A stretch of DNA of 33,322 nt from an uncultured Rhodobiaceae bacterium (GTDB taxonomy: Bacteria > Pseudomonadota > Alphaproteobacteria > RS24), in contig CAJXCG010000010.1 of NCBI GenBank assembly GCA_913051715.1, positions 1-33,322 on the forward strand. Reading direction: 5' to 3'. Below, in pieces: positions 1 through 9,308 of the stretch (position 1 is the stretch's first letter; every line of letters starts with the position of its first letter). The notes beneath the pieces were generated by a model. It was given only the letters and a program-made list of their open reading frames with translations. It had not been told where the DNA came from and did no database searches. The position numbers and the translations under genes were made by a program.

Positions 1-249
1 GCCCGAGTCATCGAAATTTTTGCCAAGCGTCTGCAAACGCAAGAAACCATGACCGCCCAAGTTGTAGATTGCATCCAGCGTGTGCTCGAGCCGGCCGGTG
101 TCGCCATTCTGGTTGATGCCAAACACCAGTGCATGACAACACGCGGCATTAAAAAGCCCGATGTTGCTACCATTACAACGCAATTTACCGGTGTTTTTGC
201 AGAAGACCCGCGTATGGAAGCGCGCTTCCTTGCCATGGTTGGCGGCTAG
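1..249 (+). CDS. folE: GTP cyclohydrolase I, C-terminal part (5' truncated by window edge)
   Basis: Open frame from base 1: ARVIEIFAKRLQTQETMTAQVVDCIQRVLEPAGVAILVDAKHQCMTTRGIKK..., the FolE C-terminal signature (QCMTTRG); directly upstream of hisI. Confidence 0.93.
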   Translation, partial: ARVIEIFAKRLQTQETMTAQVVDCIQRVLEPAGVAILVDAKHQCMTTRGIKKPDVATITTQFTGVFAEDPRMEARFLAMVGG

Positions 250-291
250 CTCTATAAGGTTTCGCAATCATTATCCGATCGTGAGGACATT

Positions 292-768
292 ATGAGCGGA
301 CCTTTTGCAGAGCGCGAGACCGTCGAACAAGTCGAAGAAGGTTTTGAACTGGCCCCGAAATTTGATGATCGCGGCCTGATCCCGGCTGTCACAACCGATG
401 TCGACAGCGGCGAACTTCTGATGCACGGCTTTATGAATGAAGAAGCGCTGCGCCGCACCATCGAAAGCGGCGAGGCGCATTACTACAGCCGTTCGCGCGA
501 AGCCATTTGGCACAAAGGTGCGACCAGCGGCCTGGTGCAAAACGTCGTCGAAATGCGTATCGACGACGACCAAGACTGCGTCTGGTTGCGCGTGCGCGTC
601 GGCGGCAATGGCGCAAGCTGCCATGTCGGCTACAGGTCGTGTTTCTACCGCTCTTTACCGACCGGCACATTGCCGGACACACCGGTCGCCCTGACTTTTG
701 AGGAAACCGAAAAAGTCTTCGATCCGCTCGCGGTCTATGGCGATGCGCCCAACCCCACTAAATTATAA
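292..768 (+). CDS. hisI: Phosphoribosyl-AMP cyclohydrolase
   Basis: [30 protein letters not shown]...[17 protein letters not shown]...[11 protein letters not shown], HisI signature with conserved Cys/His. Confidence 0.95.
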   Translation: MSGPFAERETVEQVEEGFELAPKFDDRGLIPAVTTDVDSGELLMHGFMNEEALRRTIESGEAHYYSRSREAIWHKGATSGLVQNVVEMRIDDDQDCVWLRVRVGGNGASCHVGYRSCFYRSLPTGTLPDTPVALTFEETEKVFDPLAVYGDAPNPTKL

Positions 769-777
769 TTTTTCCGC

Positions 778-1209
778 TTAGCCGCTGCGAATATAAGATT
801 TCAGCGCTTCGGCCTCGCGCTCGGTCTGATGAATACGGTAATTCACCAAATCGCCGATCGACACAATACCACCCAGACGGTCGTTTTGCATGACCGGCAA
901 ATGGCGAAAGCGCCGCTCGGTCATAATTTCCATGGCCTCTTCGACGGGCGTGTCGGGTGAGACGCTTTGTGGACGCTCGGTCATGTGCTTTTCGATCGGG
1001 TCGTCCAAAATCGGTGCGTCCCGAGACGCCAAAGCCCGCATCACATCACGCTCGGTAAATATGCCGTTACACGCCCCTGCGGCGCCCTGAATAACCAAAG
1101 CACCTATGCGGTGAATATCCATCGTTTTAACGGCATCACGCACAGTGGCCCGCGAGTCTATGGCAATTACACTTGAACCTTTACGCTGCAAAATATTTCT
1201 TATTGTCAT
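778..1209 (-). CDS. CBS domain-containing protein (paired CBS domains)
   Basis: 143 aa; two CBS-like repeats (TVRDAVKTMDIHRIGALVIQ...GIFTERDVMRAL; PVEEAMEIMTERRFRHLPVM...GIVSIGDLVNYR). Confidence 0.9.
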   Translation of the reverse strand: MTIRNILQRKGSSVIAIDSRATVRDAVKTMDIHRIGALVIQGAAGACNGIFTERDVMRALASRDAPILDDPIEKHMTERPQSVSPDTPVEEAMEIMTERRFRHLPVMQNDRLGGIVSIGDLVNYRIHQTEREAEALKSYIRSG

Positions 1210-1280
1210 AATCAGCTCCTGTTTTTCTTACAGCTGACAGTATGCGACAGACTGACGCAGTTTTCAAGAAACGAGAGCGG

Positions 1281-2060
1281 CTAGGCGCGATCTTTCCAAT
1301 CGCCATAATCGACATTTCCGGGGCCACCCGAAGACGATAGGGGTGGTTTTTCCACCAATCCGATCAACAAAAGTCCGGCAAAAAAGCCACCTAAATGGGC
1401 CTGCCAGGCAATATTGGCAAGCATGGTACCCGTTGTCAGAGGCCCGACCAGCCCAAACACCAAATTGATGACGACCCATACCCCGATAAACATCATCACG
1501 GGGCGGCGTTTGGGTACTTCCAAAATGGGCAAAAGACGACGCCGCTGCGCCGCGGTTGCCGGATCAAGCCAGCGCGTTTCGGGAAACGCAAATCGCGCGG
1601 CGGCCCCCAACATGCCTGAGACACCAGCCGACGCCCCGATAATCGGCACTAGCCAGCTATTTTCACCGGCGCTGAAAACTTGCACCAGCCCGCCCGCGAC
1701 GACGCACGCCAGATATAAAGCCAAAAACCGACGCGCACCCAGACGCCGCGCCACAGGGGCACCAAAAGCCAACAACCAAGCCAGATTGATCAGACAATGC
1801 GACCAGCCGCCATGCAAAAATCCGTATGAAACCAGCGAGAAAATGCCCTGCCCCAGACCGCCGGGCAAGCCGCCCATATTTTCGGCAAAAAACCGTGCCG
1901 GAAACAGCGCCATTTCAACAATCAGCACAAGCGCCAAGGGCGCACCGCCAAACTGCATAAGGAGTTGAAAGACCAAAATGACCGCTGCGACACCGATAAT
2001 CACGGGCGGCACCCGAAACGCGGGCTCGCGCGGGCGCGACGGCGTGTCATGCGCGCTCAT
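1281..2060 (-). CDS. Rhomboid-family intramembrane serine protease
   Basis: Multi-pass hydrophobic protein with HGGWSHCLINLAWLLAFG, GASAGVSGMLGAA and AHLGGFFAGLLL motifs. Confidence 0.85.
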   Translation of the reverse strand: MSAHDTPSRPREPAFRVPPVIIGVAAVILVFQLLMQFGGAPLALVLIVEMALFPARFFAENMGGLPGGLGQGIFSLVSYGFLHGGWSHCLINLAWLLAFGAPVARRLGARRFLALYLACVVAGGLVQVFSAGENSWLVPIIGASAGVSGMLGAAARFAFPETRWLDPATAAQRRRLLPILEVPKRRPVMMFIGVWVVINLVFGLVGPLTTGTMLANIAWQAHLGGFFAGLLLIGLVEKPPLSSSGGPGNVDYGDWKDRA

Positions 2061-2065
2061 AGTCT

Positions 2066-2683
2066 TTAGCTTTCCGCCTGCACGGCGCGCATGAGCGCGG
2101 CTTCCACCAGCGGCAAACGGTCATTGCCAAAATACATGTCCGACCCGTTAATGAACATGGTCGGTGACCCAAAGCCGCCGCGCGCAATCACTTCTTCTGT
2201 ATTTTCACGCAACCGGCTTTTAATGTCATCACTGGTAATTTGCGCGGCCACATGGGGCGGATCCAAGCCAACGCTTGTGCAGATTTGGGCGAGCTCTTCC
2301 GGCTGGCTGACATCGCGCAATTCGCCCCAATAAGCGTGAAAAGCGGTGCGGGCAAAATCAGGCAGGCAGCCCGCATCCAACGCCACCAGCGCGGCGCGCA
2401 TCAGGTTCACCGCACGCACCGGAAACACGGGTGGATTGCCAATTTCAATGCCGCAAAATTGCGCCCAGTCTCGCAAATCCTTGACGTAATAGCGTCCTTT
2501 GACGGGGTGCGGGGCGGCGCGTTGTTCGTAAACAGTTTCGTTTACGGCATTAAACACGCCGCCGACCAAAATCGGTTTCCAGTCGATTTCCACTCCGCAT
2601 TTGTCGGCTATCGCCTCAACCCGCGAGAACGCCAAATACGTCCAAGGGCTCGAAATATCGAAGTAAAACTCGAAATGCACCAT
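2066..2683 (-). CDS. 2-hydroxychromene-2-carboxylate isomerase / DsbA-like thioredoxin-fold protein
   Basis: MVHFEFYFDISSPWTYLAFSRVEAIA...DWKPILVGGVFN...GSPTMFINGSDMYFGNDRL; SSPW(T)Y motif. Start overlaps upstream GMC stop (TAATG). Confidence 0.85.
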   Translation of the reverse strand: MVHFEFYFDISSPWTYLAFSRVEAIADKCGVEIDWKPILVGGVFNAVNETVYEQRAAPHPVKGRYYVKDLRDWAQFCGIEIGNPPVFPVRAVNLMRAALVALDAGCLPDFARTAFHAYWGELRDVSQPEELAQICTSVGLDPPHVAAQITSDDIKSRLRENTEEVIARGGFGSPTMFINGSDMYFGNDRLPLVEAALMRAVQAES

Positions 2684-4326
2684 TATTCTGCCGCTATTTG
2701 CTGTGGCGACAGAAATTTGCGTCCGCGAATGTGATCGGATATTTTTTCAGCCATCATAATGGTCGGTGCATTGGTGTTACCGCCGATCAGGGTCGGCATG
2801 AGCGAGGCGTCAACCACCCGCAAGCCTTCCAGCCCGTGCACCTGACCGTGTTCATTGGTGACAGCTGCCTTGTCGCTGCCCATTTTGCACGTGCCGACCG
2901 GATGATACAGCGTTTCGCCGGTCGCGCGGATCCAAGCATCAAGCTCGTCATCATTGTCGATATTGACCTCCGGCCCGGGCTTGGTTTCCACACCGCGATA
3001 AGGGTCAAAGGCCGGCTGCATAAACACGCGCCGCAATTCGCGGAAGCCGTTACGCAGGTCAATCAGATCGTTTTCCGCCGACAGATAATTCGGGAACAGC
3101 GCCGGCGTCGCCAGCGGATCTGCATTTTTCAGCCCGATATGGCCGCGGCTTTCTGGCCGACATTGATACACCAAGGCCGAAAACCCGTGTTCGGTCGGAA
3201 TACCTTCGCGCCCGTGCACATCCGGCACCGCCGTTGAGACATAATGAACCTGCATGTCGGGGATATCCTTTGACGGATGCGATTTATAAAATGCACCAGC
3301 CGAGCAGGGCGGAAACGACGCATCCCCCTTGCCCAAAAACATCCAAAGAGCGCCAGCCAACTGCGTCCGCAGGAAGGTTGCGGAACGGTGTAATGTAACC
3401 GGCTGCGTGCAGGTAAACTGGCTGACGACCGCCAGGTGATCTTGTAGGTTCTGCCCCACGCCATCCAGCGCATGCACAACCTCAATGCCGTGCGGTTTGA
3501 TTTCATTGGCCGGGCCAACGCCACTACGCAGCAGAATTTGTGGTGAGTTGAGCGCCCCCGCCGACAGAATAATTTCACGATTGGCGCGAATATGGTGCTC
3601 TTTGCCCTTTTGGCGAACCACAAGTTCAACGGCCCGTTTGCCTTCAAAAATCACACGATCGACGGTCACTTCGGTTTCGGTGAACAGGTTTTTGCGGTTC
3701 AATACAGGATGCAGATAGGCTTGCGCCGAGCTGCACCGTTTGCTGCCGCGAATGGTGTGCTCATAGCGCGAAAACCCTTCTTGCTGGCGACCGTTAAAAT
3801 CCTTGGTAAACGGAAAACCTGCCTGTTGGCCCGCCTCGACAAACACATCCATCAAAATGTCGTTTGTGCGTTCAGATTTTTGCACGGTCAGCGGGCCGTC
3901 AGTGCCGTGAAACTCGGCATCGCCGTCACCGCGGAAATTCTCAGCGCGCCGGAAATAAGGCAGCACGCTTTCATACGACCAGCCCTGATTGCCCAACTGG
4001 CTCCAATGGTCATAATCCCATGCATTGCCGCGAATATAAATCATCGCATTGATGGACGAAGAGCCGCCCCAACCGCGTCCCCGCGGCCAGTACATTTGAC
4101 GACCATCCATATTATCTTCCGCCTCGGTTTCAAACCCGTAATTCTGTTCGTTTTGCTCGGGAACAATCTGCGAATATCCTGCGGGCATGTGAATAAAAAT
4201 ATTCTTGTCGCGTTTGCCCGCTTCGAGCAGAAGAACAGAGGCGTTTTCGTCCTCCGACAGACGGTTCGCCAGAACGCAGCCTGCGCTACCGGCACCGACG
4301 ATGATGTAATCTACATTTTCAATCAT
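2683..4326 (-). CDS. GMC-family flavin oxidoreductase (choline/alcohol dehydrogenase-like)
   Basis: N-terminal DYIIVGAGSAGCVLANRLSED dinucleotide-binding motif; GRGWGGSSSINAMIYIRG; C-terminal YHPVGTCKMG and DASLMPTLIGGNTNAPTIMMAEK. Confidence 0.92.
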   Translation of the reverse strand: MIENVDYIIVGAGSAGCVLANRLSEDENASVLLLEAGKRDKNIFIHMPAGYSQIVPEQNEQNYGFETEAEDNMDGRQMYWPRGRGWGGSSSINAMIYIRGNAWDYDHWSQLGNQGWSYESVLPYFRRAENFRGDGDAEFHGTDGPLTVQKSERTNDILMDVFVEAGQQAGFPFTKDFNGRQQEGFSRYEHTIRGSKRCSSAQAYLHPVLNRKNLFTETEVTVDRVIFEGKRAVELVVRQKGKEHHIRANREIILSAGALNSPQILLRSGVGPANEIKPHGIEVVHALDGVGQNLQDHLAVVSQFTCTQPVTLHRSATFLRTQLAGALWMFLGKGDASFPPCSAGAFYKSHPSKDIPDMQVHYVSTAVPDVHGREGIPTEHGFSALVYQCRPESRGHIGLKNADPLATPALFPNYLSAENDLIDLRNGFRELRRVFMQPAFDPYRGVETKPGPEVNIDNDDELDAWIRATGETLYHPVGTCKMGSDKAAVTNEHGQVHGLEGLRVVDASLMPTLIGGNTNAPTIMMAEKISDHIRGRKFLSPQQIAAE

Positions 4327-4330
4327 TTGC

Positions 4331-4858
4331 TTAAACTTCCTTCAGTGTTTCTTTGAACCGTTTCCAGTTTTCGACATAAAATTTAGCAGACGCGACCAGC
4401 ATTTTTTCATTGTCGTCGCCAAGCTCACGCACAATTTTGCCGGGCATGCCCAGCACCATTGAATTATCGGGAATTTCCTTTCCCTCGCCGACCAACGCAT
4501 GTGCGCCAATCAAGCAATTTCGGCCGATTTTAGCCCCGTTCAGCACCGTCGCCCCAATTCCAATCAGGCTGTTATCGCCAACCGTGCAGCCGTGCAGCAT
4601 GGCCTGATGGCCGATGGTGACATTGCGGCCCAGTGTCAGCGGATAACCGATATCGGTATGCAAAACAGCACCGTCTTGAACATTTGAATTTTCACCAATG
4701 GTGATCGGGTCATTGTCGCCACGCAACACCGCATTGAACCAAACGCTGGCGTTTTCGTGCAAAATAATATGGCCCATAACTTGTGCATCGGGGGCCACCC
4801 AATATTGCCCGCTTTCTGGAACAGTGGGTGCAATATCTCCCAGTGCATAAATCGCCAT
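4331..4858 (-). CDS. Gamma-carbonic anhydrase family / hexapeptide-repeat protein
   Basis: Left-handed beta-helix hexapeptides and His residues: [54 protein letters not shown]. Confidence 0.9.
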   Translation of the reverse strand: MAIYALGDIAPTVPESGQYWVAPDAQVMGHIILHENASVWFNAVLRGDNDPITIGENSNVQDGAVLHTDIGYPLTLGRNVTIGHQAMLHGCTVGDNSLIGIGATVLNGAKIGRNCLIGAHALVGEGKEIPDNSMVLGMPGKIVRELGDDNEKMLVASAKFYVENWKRFKETLKEV

Positions 4859-4933
4859 GTTTCCTCTCCCCGGCCAAAATGCTATCTCTATGGTAGCGGT
4901 TAAACCGCCAGTGTCGAGAGCGAAAGAATATCC

Positions 4934-5686
4934 ATGTCCAAAATGTCGCGCATTTTCCCGGAAGGCGAAGGGCCAGTCTGGCGGCTATTTTTTGCCGGTG
5001 TTGGCGTTCTCATAATTGCCATTGCGATCGGCTTGTGGCTTTCGCTCAATCCCAATGTATTGCAAAACAAATACACCGCCTATCAGCCAACCGCGGACAG
5101 TTCCCGCATCCGTGTCGAGGTGGGGGGCACATTATTTTCCATTCCCGCGCATTTCACGCGCTCGGCCCAAACACGCACACAAATGGTTCAAAATTTCGTT
5201 GAACTGCACGCCTTACTGCCCGACCTCAAACCCTATCGAAAATCATTGGAAAAAGAGTTTTTGCGCCTTGATGCCGCTTCGCCGCTGGTGATCATTACCT
5301 TGCGCGCCAGCCAGCGTCCGCTGCCGGAACGCCGCATTTTCGAAGATGTTCTGAGCCCGTATGTTGCGGGTTCGGGCCAGGTGCGCGATGACGGCTTACA
5401 AGTCTTTGAATTTCAGCCGGACGCACCCTATGCCGGCAAACAATTATTTCGCGCCCTGCCCGTCGGCCCGCGCACCAAGCGCCTCGCGCCGCCATTGTTC
5501 ATCTGCGATAGTGTCGACACGCCGAACCCTAGCTGCGAAAGCAGTTTCGACCTTGGCCGCACGGCGCAAGCCAGCTACAGCTTCAAGCGCGCCTATTTGT
5601 CGGATTGGGAAACCATTGATGGCGGCATCCGCGACATGATCCGCTCGTTCAGAGCCGCAGCCCGAGCGCGCTCCGGCGCGCGCTAG
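4934..5686 (+). CDS. Hypothetical protein with one N-terminal transmembrane segment
   Basis: 250 aa; hydrophobic [21 protein letters not shown] near the N-terminus; no family recognised. Confidence 0.75.
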   Translation: MSKMSRIFPEGEGPVWRLFFAGVGVLIIAIAIGLWLSLNPNVLQNKYTAYQPTADSSRIRVEVGGTLFSIPAHFTRSAQTRTQMVQNFVELHALLPDLKPYRKSLEKEFLRLDAASPLVIITLRASQRPLPERRIFEDVLSPYVAGSGQVRDDGLQVFEFQPDAPYAGKQLFRALPVGPRTKRLAPPLFICDSVDTPNPSCESSFDLGRTAQASYSFKRAYLSDWETIDGGIRDMIRSFRAAARARSGAR

Positions 5687-5720
5687 TCAACCCGAACGCG
5701 CTCCGGCGCGGACTGGCTAA
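5661..5720. repeat. Two-copy 30-bp tandem repeat, each copy able to form a GC-rich hairpin with a TCCG loop
   Basis: cccgagcgcgctccggcgcgcgctagtcaa / cccgaacgcgctccggcgcggactggctaa: 24/30 identical, exact 30-bp period; stems gcgc-TCCG-gcgc. Confidence 0.85.
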
Positions 5721-5929
5721 ATTGTCGGTAAATCAAATTCCAAAATCGCCATGTTGAACGCGTAGGAAATCTCACCATCTTCATCGTCGCGAAATAAGGT
5801 GCCGATAAATTCGTCTTCCATGAACACCTCGACCATGTCGTCTTTGGCGCCACGTTTCAGCGTCACCATGTCATTGGAAAACTTCAGACGCAAATAGGTC
5901 TGAACGCGCAACACTTCATCATTATTCAT
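5717..5929 (-). CDS. DUF3126-like small conserved alphaproteobacterial protein
   Basis: 70 aa: MNNDEVLRVQTYLRLKFSNDMVTLKRGAKDDMVEVFMEDEFIGTLFRDDEDGEISYAFNMAILEFDLP; family recalled from memory. Confidence 0.75.
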   Translation of the reverse strand: MNNDEVLRVQTYLRLKFSNDMVTLKRGAKDDMVEVFMEDEFIGTLFRDDEDGEISYAFNMAILEFDLPTI

Positions 5930-5958
5930 GACTCATCCTTTCAACAAGCTCTCAAAAG

Positions 5959-6735
5959 CTATTGCGCCGTAAAGCCGCCGTCAACGACGAGTTCGGCACC
6001 GGTCATCCAGGCGGATTCTTCGGACGCCAAGAATAACACCGCATTGGCAATGTCGCGCGGCACACCCAGCCGCCCGATCGGGGTCTGCATGGTCAGCATT
6101 TCAATGGCTTCGTTTTCGCCGGGCATTAATCCTGCTTCGACGGCTTGGCGCAGCCCGTCGCGCACCATGTCGGTGCCGACAAAGCCGGGATGCACCGAGT
6201 TGACCCTGATGCCGTAGCCAAGCTGGGCCAATTCCACCGCGAGCGCCTTGGTCAGCAGCCGCACACCGCCTTTTGCCGCATGATAGGGCGCCTGACCCGC
6301 CGAGCCGACAATGCCGTAAATCGAAGAAATATTGATTATGCTGCCGCCGCTGTCCTTCATCAGCCCGACGCCGTGTTTGCAGCCGAGAAAAACCGCATCC
6401 AGATCAATGCCGACAACTTTGCGCCATTGCTCAAGCGATGTTTCTTCGAGCGGTGTCGCATTATGGGCAATGCCGGCATTATTCACCAGAACGTGCAAAC
6501 CGCCATAGGCCTCCTTGGTCGCGCCGATGGCCGCCACCCATTGGTCTTCTTGCAAAACATCATGCGCCATGAAAATCATATTTTCATGTTCATCGGCCAG
6601 CGCGTGGCCTTCGTCTTCAAGAATATCCGTCACCATGACATTGGCACCTTCGCCGTGCAGCAGCCGTGCCATTTCGGCTCCCAGCCCACGCGCACCGCCG
6701 GATATAAAAGCAGTTTTTCCCGTTAATCGTCCCAT
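5959..6735 (-). CDS. SDR-family oxidoreductase
   Basis: FISGGARGLGAEMAR, NNAGIAH, YHAAKGG (YxxxK), C-terminal TGAELVVDGGFTAQ. Start set at MGRLTGKTAF; ORF track starts at 6753. Confidence 0.9.
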   Translation of the reverse strand: MGRLTGKTAFISGGARGLGAEMARLLHGEGANVMVTDILEDEGHALADEHENMIFMAHDVLQEDQWVAAIGATKEAYGGLHVLVNNAGIAHNATPLEETSLEQWRKVVGIDLDAVFLGCKHGVGLMKDSGGSIINISSIYGIVGSAGQAPYHAAKGGVRLLTKALAVELAQLGYGIRVNSVHPGFVGTDMVRDGLRQAVEAGLMPGENEAIEMLTMQTPIGRLGVPRDIANAVLFLASEESAWMTGAELVVDGGFTAQ

Positions 6736-6756
6736 TGAACTCCCCCCAAACAAAAA

Positions 6757-7578
6757 TTATGACGCGTCACCCTCGGGCGTCTCGACACTGTGATCCATTT
6801 GCCGCGACGGTTGCGTTGATGAAACACCGTGAATGATTTTTGCCGGAACGCCAACAGCCGTCGAATAGGCGGGCACATCCGTCAACACCACGCTGCCGCC
6901 CCCAATTTTGGCGCACTCGCCGACCCTGATATTGCCCAGAACTTTGGCACCGACCGAGATCAGCACCCCATTGCCGATTTTCGGGTGTCGGTCGCCGTCT
7001 TCCTTGCCGCTGCCGCCCAAGGTGACGCTGTGCAGCATTGACACATCGTCGCCCACCACCGCCGTCTCGCCGATCACAACGCCCGTTGCGTGGTCGATAA
7101 AAACGCCGCGCCCGATTTCTGCTGCCGGATGAATATCGGCCTGAAATACCTCCGAGGCGCGGTTTTGAATATAAAGCGCGGTTGCGCGACGGTCATGATT
7201 GATCATCCAATGCGCAGCCCGATACGCCTGCAATGCCAGAAAACCCTTAAAATATAGCACCGGGTCGAGATAAGACCGACATGCCGGATCGCGGTCATAA
7301 TGGGCGATGATATCGGCGCGTAAGGTCTCGCCCAGATCCGGATTATTGACCAAGCTTTCCTCAAATACTTCGCCCAGCGCGCGCGCGCCAATTTCCGCAT
7401 TGCCCATTTTTTCCGCAAGATGAGATGCAATCACCGTTTCAAGTCGATCATGGTTCAACACGCTTGTGTGCAAAAACCCGGACATGACCGATTCGCGCGA
7501 AGCGACCTCGGCAGCCTCGGCACGTATGCGTGCCCAGACAGGGTCCAAGCGTTCAAGGTTTTCAGGTTTCTCAGACAT
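6757..7578 (-). CDS. cysE: Serine O-acetyltransferase
   Basis: DIHPAAEIGRGVFIDHATGVVIGETAVVGDDVSMLHSVTLGGSGKEDGDRHPKIGNGVLISVGAKVLGNI, CysE signature. Start chosen at MSEKPENLERLDPVW; ORF-track start 7710 is probably too far upstream. Confidence 0.93.
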   Translation of the reverse strand: MSEKPENLERLDPVWARIRAEAAEVASRESVMSGFLHTSVLNHDRLETVIASHLAEKMGNAEIGARALGEVFEESLVNNPDLGETLRADIIAHYDRDPACRSYLDPVLYFKGFLALQAYRAAHWMINHDRRATALYIQNRASEVFQADIHPAAEIGRGVFIDHATGVVIGETAVVGDDVSMLHSVTLGGSGKEDGDRHPKIGNGVLISVGAKVLGNIRVGECAKIGGGSVVLTDVPAYSTAVGVPAKIIHGVSSTQPSRQMDHSVETPEGDAS

Positions 7579-7645
7579 TGTGCCCCACATGTTCAGGCTT
7601 CGGAAATTGTCTTTACGCCTTTGCGTGCGAAAGGATACCATTGCG

Positions 7646-7673
7646 TTGCGATCGCAAGCAAGAAAACTATAGA
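7646..7673 (+). promoter_or_regulatory. Candidate promoter TTGCGA-N16-TATAGA with palindrome TTGCGATCGCAA over the -35
   Basis: -35 TTGCGA 7646-7651, -10 TATAGA 7668-7673, ATG at 7681. Perfect 12-bp palindrome at 7646-7657. Confidence 0.5.
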
Positions 7674-7680
7674 CGTTGTC

Positions 7681-8499
7681 ATGCCCTTCATTCAGACCAG
7701 TACGCTTCACACTTATTACGAAATGGCCGGTGCCGGTGCGCCGGTGCTGGTGTTAAGCGGCACAGGCGGCGATCTTCGCAAAAAACCGACCATTATGGAC
7801 AGCCCGCTCACCGCCGGGTTCAGGGTCTTAAGCTACGACCAGCGCGGCCTCGGACAAAGCGAAAAACCCGAAATCGGTTACACCATGCAAGCCTATGCTG
7901 ATGATGCCGCCGCGCTGATGGACGCGCTGGGGCTCGAAAGCGCGCATGTTCTCGGCCTCTCATTTGGCGGCATGGTCGCGCAAGAATTCGCGCTGGCTCA
8001 TCCCGATCGGATAAAAAAACTGGCGCTGTTTTGCACCTCGCCAGGTGGTGCGGGCGGGGCGTCTTATCCGCTCGACGAACTGGAACATCTCGACCTCGAG
8101 GCGCGCGCAAGTGCCATGTTGCGGCTCGGCGACACGCGCATTGACGCCGACACGATAATAGCAATGCCCAAGCTGGTGGAAATGACCATGGCGCGGCTTG
8201 AACGCAGCGATTTTGCCCATGAAGACGGCCATGCGCGCGGCATTTCCGGGCAGTTGGCGGCGCGCAAAACTCATGATTGCTGGGCCCGGCTTGAAAAAAT
8301 CACCTGCCCCGTCTGGTTGGCCGGCGGGCGCTTTGACGGCATTGCCCTGCCCCAATCTATGCAAAATATGGCGACGCGGTTGCCCGATGCGACGCTCAAA
8401 TTTTATGATGGCGGGCATCTTTTTATGGTGCAAGATCCGGATGTGTATACTGACCTTGCCAGTTTTTTTCGTTCCAGTTCTGCCGGAGGCGCCGCATGA
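7681..8499 (+). CDS. Alpha/beta hydrolase (3-oxoadipate enol-lactonase-like)
   Basis: MPFIQTSTLHTYYEMAGAGAPVLVLSGTGG...SYDQRGLGQSEKP...VLGLSFGGMVAQEFAL (GxSxG)...DGGHLFM. Start chosen at 7681 rather than ORF-track 7420. Confidence 0.88.
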   Translation: MPFIQTSTLHTYYEMAGAGAPVLVLSGTGGDLRKKPTIMDSPLTAGFRVLSYDQRGLGQSEKPEIGYTMQAYADDAAALMDALGLESAHVLGLSFGGMVAQEFALAHPDRIKKLALFCTSPGGAGGASYPLDELEHLDLEARASAMLRLGDTRIDADTIIAMPKLVEMTMARLERSDFAHEDGHARGISGQLAARKTHDCWARLEKITCPVWLAGGRFDGIALPQSMQNMATRLPDATLKFYDGGHLFMVQDPDVYTDLASFFRSSSAGGAA

Positions 8500-9299
8500 C
8501 GCAAACACCCCCCGAAAATATAGCTACGGGCGCGGCACGCTTGCGCGCGGAAATTTCCGGCCCTTTGGCGACAATTACCATCAGCCATCCCGAGCGCCAT
8601 AACATTATCGACCTTGAGGGTTGGCTGGCTTTCCCCGATTTGATGGCACGGCTTTGCGAAAGCCCGGGCGTACGACTGATTATGTTGCGCGGCGACGGTG
8701 GCAAGGCATTTGTCGCGGGAGCGGATATTGCCCAATTTGGCGAAAAATTCTCCGGCCCCGCCAGCACCGACTATGACGCGGCGACGGTTAACGCTTTTGA
8801 CGCCGTCACGAATTGTCCGGTGCCGACGCTTGCCGCGATTGAAGGCTATTGCATTGGTGGCGGATTAGGTTTGGCGCTGGCGTGCGATTTACGCTTTGCG
8901 CGTGACGATGCGAGCTTCGCCATTCCCGCGGCGCGTCTGGGTTTGGCCTACCCCACCAGTGCAACCATACGTCTGCGCGAGACGGTCGGGCGCGCGCGTG
9001 CGAAGGATATTTTATTCACCGCGCGCCGCTTTGATGCCGAAGCGGCCCTCGCCATCGGGCTGATCGATTATCTGGCACCCGCACAAGATTTCGAGACCGC
9101 GCTTGACCGGCGTGTCGCCGAGATCTGCGCCAATGCGCCACTGACCTTGCGCGCAGCCAAGGGCGTTCTGGAGTGCACCCCCGACACGGACCCGGCCGAG
9201 CTTGAGCGCAAAATTGCCGCTTGTTTTGCCAGCGCCGACTATAAAGAAGGCCGCATGGCATTTATGGAAAAACGAACCCCCAAATTTAAAGGCGAATAG
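8496..9299 (+). CDS. Enoyl-CoA hydratase/isomerase (crotonase) superfamily protein
   Basis: ITISHPERHNIIDLEG..., GGKAFVAGADIAQF, AIEGYCIGGGLGLALACDLRFA; ATGA overlap with the upstream gene. Confidence 0.88.
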   Translation: MTQTPPENIATGAARLRAEISGPLATITISHPERHNIIDLEGWLAFPDLMARLCESPGVRLIMLRGDGGKAFVAGADIAQFGEKFSGPASTDYDAATVNAFDAVTNCPVPTLAAIEGYCIGGGLGLALACDLRFARDDASFAIPAARLGLAYPTSATIRLRETVGRARAKDILFTARRFDAEAALAIGLIDYLAPAQDFETALDRRVAEICANAPLTLRAAKGVLECTPDTDPAELERKIAACFASADYKEGRMAFMEKRTPKFKGE

Positions 9300-9308
9300 G
9301 AGACAAAC

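Noticed and set aside
1600-1640. Rhomboid active-site motif GASAG instead of the textbook GxSG
   Set aside because: The Ser and downstream His motif are present, and I believe GASA-type motifs occur in alphaproteobacterial rhomboids; not distinctive without an alignment.
4896-4908. GCGGTT-A-AACCGC inverted repeat in the 4859-4933 divergent intergenic region
   Set aside because: Short and single; no matching promoter geometry, could be chance.
7420-7680. N-terminal extension of the alpha/beta hydrolase ORF
   Set aside because: It overlaps the cysE 5' end and the divergent promoter region; homology-like sequence starts at 7681.
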